Shown here: in pieces, positions 26,587 to 36,628 of the stretch
How positions within the stretch are numbered: the stretch's first letter is position 1
Layout: each line of letters begins with the position of its first letter
Assembly: GCA_016719855.1 (NCBI GenBank)
Contig: JADJYH010000028.1
Location: 21,256-85,255 of the forward strand
Length of the DNA: 64,000 nucleotides
Origin: Saprospiraceae bacterium
GTDB lineage: Bacteria; Bacteroidota; Bacteroidia; Chitinophagales; Saprospiraceae
Reading direction: 5' to 3'
Translations under genes and position numbers: made by a program
Notes under the pieces: model-generated
The model's database searches: none
Seen by the model: only the letters and a program-made list of their open reading frames with translations
What the model was told of the DNA's origin: nothing

Positions 26587-27609
26587 TTATTCAAAAAAGT
26601 TGTCGTATTGGTTGCGGTGACCGACACGTTCCGGCATCTTGAGGGGTTCGTTGAGGTCGAGCACTTCGGTATCGTCGTGTGCCTTGCTGATGAGGGTTTG
26701 CTTCTCGTCTCCAAGCAGCATGGAAAAGGATTCCTTTTCCCATTTTTCCAGCATGTCGAGGCCCTCCTGCTCGAAGACGCCGTTTTGGAGGTCAATGCTG
26801 TCCATGAAACTGGACGAAACTTCCATGAAGCGCTCCATCTCTCCCACTTTTTGGCTCACGTCATCGGCCACGGCTTCGAGCGCCTCATCGAACATGGCCC
26901 GCTTGTCCTTGTCGCCCTGGATGACGCTCATTGCGGAGCGCATGGCGGAGTTGGAGGCATGTATCGCCTTGCGTTCTTGATCCTTGAGTTCCACCTGGTC
27001 CTTGATGTCCTCCATCAGTACCTCGGAGTTTTCGTACATGCGCTTGAGCACCCGGTAGAGCACTTCCATCTTGTTGTACAGTTCGTCGAGGCGGATGTTC
27101 GACTCCTGCAGTCGGCCCGCCTTGCGGGATTTCAGCACCATCTGCGCCTGGTTGTTGGCGTCTTTGGCCTGGCTGGCAAGCTGGAGGTTGCTCTCGATTT
27201 CCTTTTTGTTGTTGACGATGATTTCCTTCAACTGGTGCATCTGTCCCCGCAGCTTGTTCATCTGCTTGTTCATGTTGCGGAGGTTGTCCTGCAGGTGTTC
27301 AACGTAGCCTTTCAGGATACCAATCGGGTCAATCTGCACGAAAAGCCCGGTAATCCAGCGCATGATGCTCTTGTAACCGAAACCTATGAGCGCCCGCATC
27401 TTGGGGTCGAGCACCACATAAATGAGCGCTGCCAGTGCCATCAACATGACCACCAGTGCTACCGTGTTTTGCATCAATGCAATGAGGGCGGGCAGCACTG
27501 AGAACAACAGCACCCCACCCCCGATTGTGAGGGCGGCCAAGAAAAGCAGCCCTGTGACGCCCTCGGGGCGCTGCCAAAAAGTCTTAGGTTTGAAATCGTT
27601 TGAATCCAT
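26587..27609 (-). CDS. Membrane-anchored coiled-coil protein
   Basis: A 340-residue protein with two adjacent hydrophobic segments (about 20-65: GLLFLAALTIGGGVLLFSVL and NTVALVVMLMALAALIYVVL), then a long cytoplasmic helical region with heptad spacing (LKGYVEHLQDNLRNMNKQMNKLRGQMHQLKEIIVNNKKEIESNLQLASQAKD and on), ending in an acidic tail. It is reminiscent of PspA/IM30-like or TelA-like membrane stress proteins in architecture, but I cannot claim homology. It is the first gene of an apparent two-gene unit with the SBP-OmpA fusion, so a role with that protein is the best inference. Confidence 0.75.
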   Translation of the reverse strand: MDSNDFKPKTFWQRPEGVTGLLFLAALTIGGGVLLFSVLPALIALMQNTVALVVMLMALAALIYVVLDPKMRALIGFGYKSIMRWITGLFVQIDPIGILKGYVEHLQDNLRNMNKQMNKLRGQMHQLKEIIVNNKKEIESNLQLASQAKDANNQAQMVLKSRKAGRLQESNIRLDELYNKMEVLYRVLKRMYENSEVLMEDIKDQVELKDQERKAIHASNSAMRSAMSVIQGDKDKRAMFDEALEAVADDVSQKVGEMERFMEVSSSFMDSIDLQNGVFEQEGLDMLEKWEKESFSMLLGDEKQTLISKAHDDTEVLDLNEPLKMPERVGHRNQYDNFFE

Positions 27610-27692
27610 TTTTGAATGGTTGTTCGCCCGGACATTTGTTTGCCGAGCAGCTTGGTTTTGGCCTACGGCAACAATCCGCCTGAATGAAAAAG

Positions 27693-27713
27693 CAAGGTTA
27701 GCGCAAATTTGCG
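27693..27713 (-). promoter_or_regulatory. Candidate promoter region with palindrome CGCAAATTTGCG
   Basis: On the minus strand TAACCTTG (27700-27693, one mismatch to TAnnTTTG) lies about 85 bases before the start at 27609. Directly upstream is the perfect 12-nt palindrome CGCAAATTTGCG (27702-27713), between the -7 box and a TTG about 21 bases away, a position where a repressor would block polymerase. Confidence 0.35.
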
Positions 27714-27845
27714 GAAATCATCAAGTAGCAACGACCAAATTTACACAAAGGACGATAAAACAGAAGAATGATATTGTTCAATTTTGACAGACGCTAAATT
27801 ATGGTGGAAAATGGTAACTAGTCAGCTTGGACAGTGTGCGTCTCG

Positions 27846-27913
27846 TTTGTCATTGCCGAAGGCAACCTGCGACGTCTCGCGAGACGTCGCAGGTTGCCTT
27901 CGGCAATGACAAA
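27846..27913. repeat. 68-nt perfect loopless palindrome
   Basis: Bases 27846-27879 are the exact reverse complement of 27880-27913, with no spacer. The ends are TTTGTCATTGCC/GGCAATGACAAA, as in the imperfect repeat at 3109-3184, and the centre is GACGTCTCGCGAGACGTC. Such a palindrome could extrude as a cruciform and is unusual for stable chromosomal DNA. Confidence 0.92.
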
Positions 27914-27967
27914 GCGGCTTGTACAATACGTGCTAAAATGCACGTTTACACAAAACATTGGAAAGGC

Positions 27968-28054
27968 TCAAGGCTCAAATAAAAAACCGGGCGAAGCCAA
28001 TAATGCCCCCGCCCGGTCCCGTCTAAAGTCTAAAGTCTATTGTCTAATGTCTAG
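27968..28054. repeat. Heptad tracts (AAGGCTC and GTCTAAA) with a GC hairpin
   Basis: Two AAGGCTC units, then a hairpin CCGGGCG...CGCCCGG (about 27989-28017), then five GTCTAAA-type 7-mers (28021-28054) end directly at the stop of the giant surface-protein gene. The GC hairpin is a reasonable terminator for that gene. Confidence 0.7.
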
Positions 28055-28057
28055 CTT

Positions 28058-31000
28058 TTATCTCATCAACGTCACATCCCCTTCCAGCAGCACTTCCGTG
28101 CCATCCACGAACTCCACCACGGCATACCATACGAACACCGCAGGGTTCATCCGTTCGCCACGGTGCGTACCATCCCAACCGTTTGCTGGGTTGTTCGTTT
28201 CAAAGTTGAAGGATTGGTAAACCGTCTCGCCCCAACGTGAAAACACGAGGAACTCCTTGACATTCAGCACTTCATTGCCGGAATAAATCATGAACACGTC
28301 GTTCGTGCCATCGCCGTTCGGTGAGAAGCTGTTCGGAACGTAAACCGGGTAGTCTTTTTTCACAAAAATGGATAGCAAATCCTCTGCACGGCAACCGTTT
28401 TGGTCAATGACCGTCACCGTCACCACCGTCTGCTGCGTGGGCAGGAACTCCTGTTCGTCGCAAGGCATCTGGGGACAAGGGAACAATATGGCTGGCGTCC
28501 AAATCAGCGTGTCCAATTGCGAAGCTGGTACGGTGTACTGCGCTTGGATGGTGGCCGTTTCGCCAAGGTTCACCAAAAGGTCGGCACCGAGGTCCACCAC
28601 AAGCTGTTCAGGATTGTCCAGCGTAACTTCCGTCGTCCAGACACAGCCTTGTCCATCCGTCACCTGAATCTGGTAAGTACCGGGAGCCAGCGGGGCAATG
28701 TAATTCTGCGAGCCATAATCCTGTCCGTTCAACTCAAAACTGTAAGGCCCGTTGGCGGGGTCGGCGGTCAGCGTGATACTGCCATTTTCGTCGCCAAAGC
28801 AGTCTGGGTCTTCTGCCAGCACGTCGGCCTGCGGCACATTTTCGTATTGGAACACCTCCACATCGTCAGTGTCTGTACAGAAATTGCCGAGGTTGGTAAC
28901 GGTGAGCGAGTAGATACCTGAGGCATTCACCGTGATGACCGGATTGGTCGGTTCGCTGATAGTCACACCCGGAATACTGGTCGTCCAGAAGAAGCTGACG
29001 CCTGCCGAACCGCCACCGTTGAGGTCGAGCGGGGTTTGGTAGCAGTCCAGTGTTTCATTGGGCCCGGCATTGGCAGTGGGTTGGGCATAATCACCATTCA
29101 CCTGCAAGGATTGGCCGTTTTGACAGCCATTCGGAGCTGTGCCGATGAGGTAGTAGGTGCCCGGTGTGCTCACTTGTGTGCTCGAACCCTGCCCAACGAT
29201 GGTTGTGTCCGTCCCGACGATGGTAGCCCATTCAAAAGTTACCCCATTGACCGATGAACTGCCGCTGATGGTCACCAATGTGTCCTGACAATTCAACAAT
29301 GGTGCGGGGTCAACGGTAAGTTGTGGGTAGTCAGTGTTGTCGCTGATAGTGATGGAAGCTGTGCCGGTACAACCACTCGCAACGTCCGTGACGACGACGA
29401 GATAAATGCCACCATTTTGCACCATTATAGTCTGGCCAGTGCCCACGGGTTGCCCATTTAGGAACCATGCATACATCGGGTTGGAGCCTACTCCAATGGC
29501 CGAGGCACTCACCGTAATTTCAGAAACCGTACAATCCAAAATCTCGCCCGGCGATGACACCACGCTGGCCGTCACCGTAGTTTCGAGGTCAATCACTTGC
29601 ACCGTTGCCGTGGACGAACATCCGTTTCGTGTTACGGTCAGGGTGTAGGTACCAGCAGCGTTCACGGTTATGTTTGCCGTCGTGCTACTGCCAACGATGA
29701 CGCCGCCCTGCGTCGCCGCCCAGGAGTAGCTTGACCCCGCCAAAGATGAGTTGCCCTGCACCGTTGTTTGCTGCACAAGACAGGTGAGCGGCGCAGGCTG
29801 CGAAATGGTCGCAACCGGCACTTCGTAGAAAATTATCGGCGTACCCACTGACACCTGGGTGCAGACATCCGACAGTAGCACGTTGCCCGTACCGTCGTTG
29901 TCACCGGCTACCGCCGAGATGTAGTAGGTGGTTCCGTAGCTCATCACCGCCGCATCGAAGCAGAAGGTCGGTAGGTCGCTCCGCAATATTTCATTCACAA
30001 TCTGGTTGCCGTTGCCCGTGTGCAGCACATATTGCAGCACGTCATTGGTGTCGAGGTACTCGCCCAAGGTCGAATAGGTTGCCGTGATGCAGCCAACGCC
30101 GCAATTCGTCAACATGCTGTTCGACATGCTGCCAATGGCCGTCACGCAGTCGTTTGTGCTGATGTTGAAGCCGCAATTGGTTGGGCAGCCGTTGGCATCG
30201 GTCACCAACACCGAGTACGCACCCTCGCCGAGGTTGCTGATGACGAACGGCCCTGAAAGCACACCAGCTTGTTGGGCACCAGGATTCCAGTCCACGGTGT
30301 ACGGGGCAGTGCCGCCGCTGATGGTCACGGTGCCTTCGCCGTCAGTCATGCCGGGTAGGCTCACGTTGCCGGATTGGTTGCAAATCAACTGCGTGGCTGA
30401 GGCAGGCTGGTTGAGGGTAAAGCTGGCAGTGCCACTGCATCCCGAAGCATCCGTCACGGTTACGTCGTAGCTGCCCGCTGCAAGTCCGGTCGGGTCCTCT
30501 GGGCTGCCGGGGAGGTTGGGCAGCCAGTCGAAAAGGTACGGTGCTACCCCACCCGATGGCGTCAAGTTGATGGCGCCAGTGCTGCCACCAAAACACAGTA
30601 CGTTGGTAGGCACACCAACGACAGTCACAGTCGGTGCATTCTCGCCAACAGTAAACGCCTGCGATGCCGTGCAAGTCCCACCGTCGCTGATGGTCACTTC
30701 ATACATGCCTGGCGCAAGGCCGGTGATGTCCTCTGTGGTCTCGTTATTTGACCAAATAAAGGTGTAAACACCAGCTGGCGTCACGGTTAAATTTACCGAA
30801 CCGTTGGTGTTGCCACAGAGCGTATTTGGCAAAGCCGCCCCAGTGAAACTGAAGGTGTTGCTTGTATTTGCTACGAAAAAGCTGCCCGTGGCGGTACAGC
30901 CGTCGCTTCCCGTGACGGTCACATCGTAGTCGCCTTCGGCAATGTTGGCGAGGTCTTCCGTGGTCGCATTATTTGACCACTGAAAACTGTAGGGCGAACT

Positions 31001-34000
31001 GTTCCCCACCACCGTCAGGTTGATGCCACCAATGCTTCCAGCGCAAATGTCGGGGCTAATCGCCTCAGACAGAATAGGTGGAACGGTGTTGTTGCCCACG
31101 GTGAAATCGGCCTCAGCCGAGCAGGTCAACCCTTGGGTCACCGTTACCGAGTAGGTGCCTGGCGAGAGGCCGGCAATATCCTCGCTAGTCTCATTGTTTG
31201 ACCAATTAATGTCATAAACACCTGCTGGCGTGACGTTTATGTTCACCAACCCGTTCGGATTGGTGCAGGAGGTATTGACGGTCGGCGTACCCGTGATGTT
31301 TATCGGAATGATGTTGTCTTGAACGGTGAAATTGGCAGCGGAAACACAGCCGTTGGCACCCTCCACCTCCACGGAGTAGCTTCCGGGGGGCACGTTTGTC
31401 AAGTCCTCGCTCGTTTGGCCGGTGGCCCAAACAAACGTGAACGGCGCAACCCCGCCACTGATGGTCAAGTCAATGCCACCCGTGCTTTCGCCACAAAGGG
31501 CTGGCGATGGGCTGGACGAAATTACTGGATCGAGCGTGGTGCTGCCCACAGTGAACGACGCCGTTGCGGTGCAACTTCCACCAGCACTCACGGTTACGGA
31601 GTAGCTGCCGCCGGTGAGGGTGGACAGGTCTTCGGTAGCGGCATTGTTCGACCAATCGAACACATAACTACCTGCTGGTGAGACGCTTAAGTCTATCGTT
31701 CCATTGTTGAAGGCACAGGAGGTGTTCGAAGCCGTAACCCCATTTATGCTAAATGCAATCGTGTTGCCGGGCACGGTGGCACTTGCCGTTGACGAGCAGC
31801 CATTGGCCCCCGTCACGGTGACGGTGTAGCTGCCTGCGGCAATGTTTGTCAGGTCTTCCGAACTGGCCAAGTTCGACCAGTTGAAGGTGTACGGCGTGGT
31901 GCTGCCGCTGACGGTCAGGTTCACGGCACCGTCCAGCAAATCGCAAACTTCGGGGGTGATGCTCTGCGAAAGCGTCGGTGCTTCCGTCACGTCGTCCACG
32001 ACAAAGCTGGCCGTGGCACTGCAACTGCCAGACTCCGTCACGGTGACGGTGTAAGTGCCAGGTGTCAGGTTGGCGATGTCCTCGGTGGTGGCGTTGTTCG
32101 ACCAGAGAATGCCATAAGTGCCAGCCGGGGTGATGGTCAGGTTCACGCCGCCGTTGTTACTGGCGCAACTGCTCAACGGCTGTGCCGTGCCACTCAGAGA
32201 GAAGGTGGAGCTGTTGTTCGGTACGTTGAAACTGGCCGTCGAGGAACAGCCGTTTGACCCTGAAACCGTTACCGAGTAGTTGCCAGGCAAGAGGTTGGAG
32301 AGGTCTTCCGTACTGGCCATGTTCGACCAAGTAAACGTGTACGGCGTAGTAGCCCCAGTCACGGTCAGGTCAATGCCGCCGTTGTTCTGTGAGCAAACTG
32401 CCGGGGTAATATTATCCGAAATATTTGGGTCGGAGATGTTGTTGGCCACGGTGAAACTGGCCGTGGACGTACAGCTACCGCCAGCGCTCACGGTCACGGT
32501 GTAACTGCCTGCGGCAATGTTCGTGATGTCCTCCGTAGTGGCCATGTTCGACCAAACAAAGGTGTAAGCACCTGACGGTGAGACGGTTATGTCAATGCCG
32601 CCATTGTTGGTGGTACAGGACGTATTGGCCGTTGGATTGCCACTGACGTTGGGCGATGTGTTCGTGTTGCCGACATTGGCGCTGGCCGTTGCGGAGCAAC
32701 CATTCGCCCCTGTGACGGTGACGGTGTAGGTGCCTCCGGCAATGTTTGCCAAATCCTCGGTCGTTGCCATATTTGACCATAAAATGGTGTACGGCGTGAC
32801 GCCGCCCGTTACGGTCAGGTTCACCGAGCCATTGCTCAGGCCACAGGTCGCTGCTGATGGTGTGGTGCTGAGGGTCGGCGGTGAGGCGTTGTTGGTCACC
32901 TGGTAGGTGCCGACCGTCGTGCAAGAACCACCAGCGCTCACGGTAACGGTGTAGGTGCCTACGGGAACGTTGGAAATGTTCTGCGTGGTGGCGCTGTTGC
33001 TCCAAAGGTACGTGTAAGTGCCAGCGGGTGTCACCGTCAACTGAACACCACCGTTCGGCGAAATACAGGATGTGTTGGCAGTTGGCGTACCAGTTAAGCT
33101 AAAAGTGGTGTTGGTGTTCGGCACGTTGATGGTGGTGCTTGTTGAACAGCCTGTGAATGAAGTTACCGTAACATCGTAAAGTCCCGGAGGTATGTTGTAA
33201 AGGTCTTCCAATGGGCTGCCGTTCGACCACATGATGAAGAACGGCGCCTCGCCTGAGTTGATATTCAAGTCAATGCTGCCGTTCGGCTGGCCACAAGTTG
33301 TGTTGACCACATCGTAGCTCAAAAAAGGAATGTTGCTATTGTCCGCAATCGTATAGGTGGCACTTGCCGTGCAGCTCCCACCCGCACTGGCCAAAACGGA
33401 ATAGGTGCCTGGGTTCAGGTTGGAAATGGTGGTGGAGGTGGAGCCATTTGACCAAAGTACACCCGCCGTTGGTGGATTTACGATCAAACTGATGCTGCCG
33501 TTGCCTGCAACGCAGGAGGTATTGTCCACGATGTCCGGAAAGATGGTAACCGAAATCTGTTCGTCTGGAACGCTGACGGTTGCGGTAGAGGTACAGCCAT
33601 TTGCACCAGTAACTGTTACCGTGTAACTGCCTGAAGGTACTGGCGAAATCAAAGGATTTGTGCCACCATTTGACCACGAATAAGTATAGCCCGGCACACC
33701 TCCGCTTGCCTGAACCTCTGCCTCGCCGTTGGGCAAGCTACAGTTGGCAGGGGTCATGAGCGTGACCAAGTTGGGTGCGTTCGGCTCGGTGGGAACGGTG
33801 TAATTCCCTTCAAGGGTACAGGTGCCCCCCGCACTGACCGTCACGCTGTAAGTTCCGGGGTCAAGTGAGGAAATGCTGGTTCCCGTTGCTCCCGTGCTCC
33901 AAATCACGTTCAATCCCGGCGGCTGAACCGAAATGGAAATGCTGCCATTGCCCGGTCCAACACAGATGGTATTTGCGGTAATGGTGGGTGTGATGGTAAT

Positions 34001-36628
34001 GTTGACGTTGGTATTCGTAATATTTATCGGTGTAGAAGCCGTGCATCCGTTCGCTCCAGTGACGGTTACCGAGTAGCTGCCCGCTGGCACCCCGTTTATG
34101 CCCGAACCACTGGAACCATCAGACCACAGATAAGTAAATGGGGCTTCTCCATTTGTGACCGTGACAGTAGCCCCTCCGTTGCTTTGGTTGCAAAATGACG
34201 GGGTAATCGTCGGATTCAACGTAGGGTTGTTTGGTTCGTTAGGCACCGTGAAGCTCGTAGTTTGGGTGCAAGCCCCACCTCCGTCAACCGTCACAGAATA
34301 GGTGCCTGGTGTAAGTCCAACTTGGCTAGTACCTGTGCCACCGTTAGACCAAGTTATCGTATAGTTGCCGCCCGCAGGTGGAGTTGCTGGTGCAATGCTG
34401 ATAATGACACCCCCATTTCCACCATTGCAGGTCGTGTTGGCGGATATGGTTCCATTGATGGTGATGGGCGGGTTGTTGTTGACCAAGTTGACGGTGGAGG
34501 TTGACGTGCAGCCATTGCCCCCAGTGACCGTGACGGTGTAACTGCCAGCCAGCACATCGTTGAGGTCTTCGGTGGTCTCACCGTTCGACCATGCAAATGT
34601 GTAAGGGGTCACGCCTCCTGTGACGGATAAATTGATGTCCCCATTTGCCAATGCGCAAAGGGATGGCGTAGGTGCTGCCGAAATATTCGGCGTGTTTGGC
34701 TGGTCGGGCACGTTGAAGTTAGCAGTGGCAGTGCAAGCACCGCCACCGTCCACCGTCACTGTGTAGTTGCCCGGCGTCAGGTTGGAGAGGTCTTCCGTCG
34801 TTTGCCCATTTGACCAAGTGATAACATAGCTACCTGCCCCCGGTGGCACTGCTGGAGCTATGGTGATATTGATACCCCCATTTCCACCGTTGCAGGTGGT
34901 ATTTGCGGTGATGGCCCCATTTATGGTGATGGCGGGGTTGTTGTTGGTCAAGTTGATGGTTTCCGTATCCGTGCAGCCATTTGCACCTGTAACAGTGACC
35001 GAGTACGAACCGGCCAACACGTCGTTCAAATCTTCTGTGGTTTCGCCATTCGACCAAGCAAACGTATAAGGCGTAACGCCTCCAGAGACGCTGACGTTGA
35101 TGTCGCCATTTGCCAGTTCACAGATGGAAGGCGTTGTGGCGGAAGTGATGCTTGGGTTGTTCGGCTGGTCGGCAATGGTGAAAGAGGCGGTGCCGGTGCA
35201 GGTCGTTCCGAAAGTTGCTGTCACCGTGTAGGTGCCCGCTGGAACATCGGTTAGGTCTTGCGTCGTCGCACCATTCGACCAAGCGTAAGTATAAGTATTG
35301 GCTGGCGCAACACTGATGTCAATGTCTCCATCCGAGCCGTTGCAGGTAGTGTTTGGCGTTGTGGAACCGGAAATCGTAATATTGATGGAGTTGTTGGGGA
35401 TATTGTAACTAGCGGTTTCGGTACAACCCGATGAGTTGGTGATAGTCACCGTGTAGGAGCCACTTGCCACATCAGTGAGGTCTTGTGAAGTGGCACCATT
35501 CGACCATTCATAATCATACGTTCCCGCAGGGGCAACAGACAGGTCAATATCACCAATGCTTTGACCACAAATATCAGGAGTGATGGCAGCGGTGGGAGTG
35601 ATGGAAGCTATTGTGATGTTGGAACTGCCGGAGACCGTGCCTGGACAGTTCGGGCTGGGGTAGTTGACACTGACCAGCGTGTAGTTGCCCGGTTGGGTTG
35701 CGTTTATCGTGTAGGGGTTGTCTGAGGTGGTGATGGGTGGTTGGTTTACGCCAGCAATGGCATAAACAAAAGTCCATGGCCCGCCACCCACTGGCGTAAA
35801 TGCCACCGACAGCGGCACAGTACCGGTCGGTCCTTCGCAAAGCACACCAGTACCCGAAAGTGTAGCTGTCGGTATTGGCACCACCGTGATTGGTATGCAA
35901 GACTGGAGTGGGTTGGCGAAGCAGACGTTTGAGGAAGAAACACAGAGGCTGGTGGTGCCAGGGGTCGTCCAGGTTACGTTGACCGTGTTGGTGGTGGAAG
36001 TGAAGGTTCCCAGAGCAGGGTTCATCGTCCATTGGTAGCTGGATGCACCAATGATGGTGGGTACGGTGTATGCAGTTGTGGAGCCGACACAAACTGGGCT
36101 TGGACCAGTAACGGTGCCGGGGTCGGCTGGCGGGGAAGGCACCGTAGAGCCAACGGTAACGTCAACGGAATAATCGCAGACGTTGCCGCCGCAGCCATCA
36201 ATGACTACATAATAGATTTGGCCTATTACGAAGTTGGTACTCATCAAGGTAAATGGATTTTGAGTACATGGACATTGCAAATCCATGGCTACCCAAGGTG
36301 GTCCGCAGGCTTCATATATACCTCCTTGCAAACCTTGGTTTCCACCTGCTTGGCAGTTACTTGGCGTAATTACAATGGAAATACTGGTGCTGCCAGCATA
36401 AAAAGCGAACCACTCGTCATTGTTAAGCACGTTGTTTGGGCAACCAGGAAAGGGCTGCTGCTGGTTGTTGTTGTTGATGGTGCCGCAATAGCCGTCAAGG
36501 TTTAGGCAATTGGCCACAGCCTGTATGCAGGTGTTGGTTGCTACAGGGGTACCGGGAGGCGGGCATTGCGCAATGGCCAACTGACCAAACACAAAAATTA
36601 AAGATAGAACTGCGTAAATTTTTTTCAT
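28058..36628 (-). CDS. Giant SprB-repeat surface adhesin with T9SS type B (gliding-associated) C-terminal domain
   Basis: A 2856-residue protein with signal peptide (MKKIYAVLSLIFVFGQLAIAQ). Residues about 22-350 form an N-terminal region with PKD-like segments. From about 350 to 2160 there are some 24 tandem repeats of about 75 residues with core WSNGATTEDL...GTYTVTV...GGSC, the SprB repeat. They alternate strictly between a type ending VTGANGCTST and a type ending VSAGGSCTAT, giving eleven dimers of about 150 residues. PKD/Ig-like domains follow, then the C-terminal sorting domain (YVPNSFSPNGDGTNDVF...FSRWGETVYQS...GWDGTHRGERMNPAVFVWYA). SprB-like proteins are cell-surface adhesins moved by the gliding machinery; here the role is inferred. 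The frame is uninterrupted, in contrast to many neighbours. Confidence 0.93.
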   Translation of the reverse strand: MKKIYAVLSLIFVFGQLAIAQCPPPGTPVATNTCIQAVANCLNLDGYCGTINNNNQQQPFPGCPNNVLNNDEWFAFYAGSTSISIVITPSNCQAGGNQGLQGGIYEACGPPWVAMDLQCPCTQNPFTLMSTNFVIGQIYYVVIDGCGGNVCDYSVDVTVGSTVPSPPADPGTVTGPSPVCVGSTTAYTVPTIIGASSYQWTMNPALGTFTSTTNTVNVTWTTPGTTSLCVSSSNVCFANPLQSCIPITVVPIPTATLSGTGVLCEGPTGTVPLSVAFTPVGGGPWTFVYAIAGVNQPPITTSDNPYTINATQPGNYTLVSVNYPSPNCPGTVSGSSNITIASITPTAAITPDICGQSIGDIDLSVAPAGTYDYEWSNGATSQDLTDVASGSYTVTITNSSGCTETASYNIPNNSINITISGSTTPNTTCNGSDGDIDISVAPANTYTYAWSNGATTQDLTDVPAGTYTVTATFGTTCTGTASFTIADQPNNPSITSATTPSICELANGDINVSVSGGVTPYTFAWSNGETTEDLNDVLAGSYSVTVTGANGCTDTETINLTNNNPAITINGAITANTTCNGGNGGINITIAPAVPPGAGSYVITWSNGQTTEDLSNLTPGNYTVTVDGGGACTATANFNVPDQPNTPNISAAPTPSLCALANGDINLSVTGGVTPYTFAWSNGETTEDLNDVLAGSYTVTVTGGNGCTSTSTVNLVNNNPPITINGTISANTTCNGGNGGVIISIAPATPPAGGNYTITWSNGGTGTSQVGLTPGTYSVTVDGGGACTQTTSFTVPNEPNNPTLNPTITPSFCNQSNGGATVTVTNGEAPFTYLWSDGSSGSGINGVPAGSYSVTVTGANGCTASTPINITNTNVNITITPTITANTICVGPGNGSISISVQPPGLNVIWSTGATGTSISSLDPGTYSVTVSAGGTCTLEGNYTVPTEPNAPNLVTLMTPANCSLPNGEAEVQASGGVPGYTYSWSNGGTNPLISPVPSGSYTVTVTGANGCTSTATVSVPDEQISVTIFPDIVDNTSCVAGNGSISLIVNPPTAGVLWSNGSTSTTISNLNPGTYSVLASAGGSCTASATYTIADNSNIPFLSYDVVNTTCGQPNGSIDLNINSGEAPFFIMWSNGSPLEDLYNIPPGLYDVTVTSFTGCSTSTTINVPNTNTTFSLTGTPTANTSCISPNGGVQLTVTPAGTYTYLWSNSATTQNISNVPVGTYTVTVSAGGSCTTVGTYQVTNNASPPTLSTTPSAATCGLSNGSVNLTVTGGVTPYTILWSNMATTEDLANIAGGTYTVTVTGANGCSATASANVGNTNTSPNVSGNPTANTSCTTNNGGIDITVSPSGAYTFVWSNMATTEDITNIAAGSYTVTVSAGGSCTSTASFTVANNISDPNISDNITPAVCSQNNGGIDLTVTGATTPYTFTWSNMASTEDLSNLLPGNYSVTVSGSNGCSSTASFNVPNNSSTFSLSGTAQPLSSCASNNGGVNLTITPAGTYGILWSNNATTEDIANLTPGTYTVTVTESGSCSATASFVVDDVTEAPTLSQSITPEVCDLLDGAVNLTVSGSTTPYTFNWSNLASSEDLTNIAAGSYTVTVTGANGCSSTASATVPGNTIAFSINGVTASNTSCAFNNGTIDLSVSPAGSYVFDWSNNAATEDLSTLTGGSYSVTVSAGGSCTATASFTVGSTTLDPVISSSPSPALCGESTGGIDLTISGGVAPFTFVWATGQTSEDLTNVPPGSYSVEVEGANGCVSAANFTVQDNIIPINITGTPTVNTSCTNPNGLVNINVTPAGVYDINWSNNETSEDIAGLSPGTYSVTVTQGLTCSAEADFTVGNNTVPPILSEAISPDICAGSIGGINLTVVGNSSPYSFQWSNNATTEDLANIAEGDYDVTVTGSDGCTATGSFFVANTSNTFSFTGAALPNTLCGNTNGSVNLTVTPAGVYTFIWSNNETTEDITGLAPGMYEVTISDGGTCTASQAFTVGENAPTVTVVGVPTNVLCFGGSTGAINLTPSGGVAPYLFDWLPNLPGSPEDPTGLAAGSYDVTVTDASGCSGTASFTLNQPASATQLICNQSGNVSLPGMTDGEGTVTISGGTAPYTVDWNPGAQQAGVLSGPFVISNLGEGAYSVLVTDANGCPTNCGFNISTNDCVTAIGSMSNSMLTNCGVGCITATYSTLGEYLDTNDVLQYVLHTGNGNQIVNEILRSDLPTFCFDAAVMSYGTTYYISAVAGDNDGTGNVLLSDVCTQVSVGTPIIFYEVPVATISQPAPLTCLVQQTTVQGNSSLAGSSYSWAATQGGVIVGSSTTANITVNAAGTYTLTVTRNGCSSTATVQVIDLETTVTASVVSSPGEILDCTVSEITVSASAIGVGSNPMYAWFLNGQPVGTGQTIMVQNGGIYLVVVTDVASGCTGTASITISDNTDYPQLTVDPAPLLNCQDTLVTISGSSSVNGVTFEWATIVGTDTTIVGQGSSTQVSTPGTYYLIGTAPNGCQNGQSLQVNGDYAQPTANAGPNETLDCYQTPLDLNGGGSAGVSFFWTTSIPGVTISEPTNPVITVNASGIYSLTVTNLGNFCTDTDDVEVFQYENVPQADVLAEDPDCFGDENGSITLTADPANGPYSFELNGQDYGSQNYIAPLAPGTYQIQVTDGQGCVWTTEVTLDNPEQLVVDLGADLLVNLGETATIQAQYTVPASQLDTLIWTPAILFPCPQMPCDEQEFLPTQQTVVTVTVIDQNGCRAEDLLSIFVKKDYPVYVPNSFSPNGDGTNDVFMIYSGNEVLNVKEFLVFSRWGETVYQSFNFETNNPANGWDGTHRGERMNPAVFVWYAVVEFVDGTEVLLEGDVTLMR

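Noticed and set aside
30020..35070. Many open frames on the plus strand opposite the giant adhesin gene
   Set aside because: They follow the 225-bp repeat periodicity of the coding strand and have no recognisable protein features; they are mirror frames of a Gly/Thr/Ser-rich gene.
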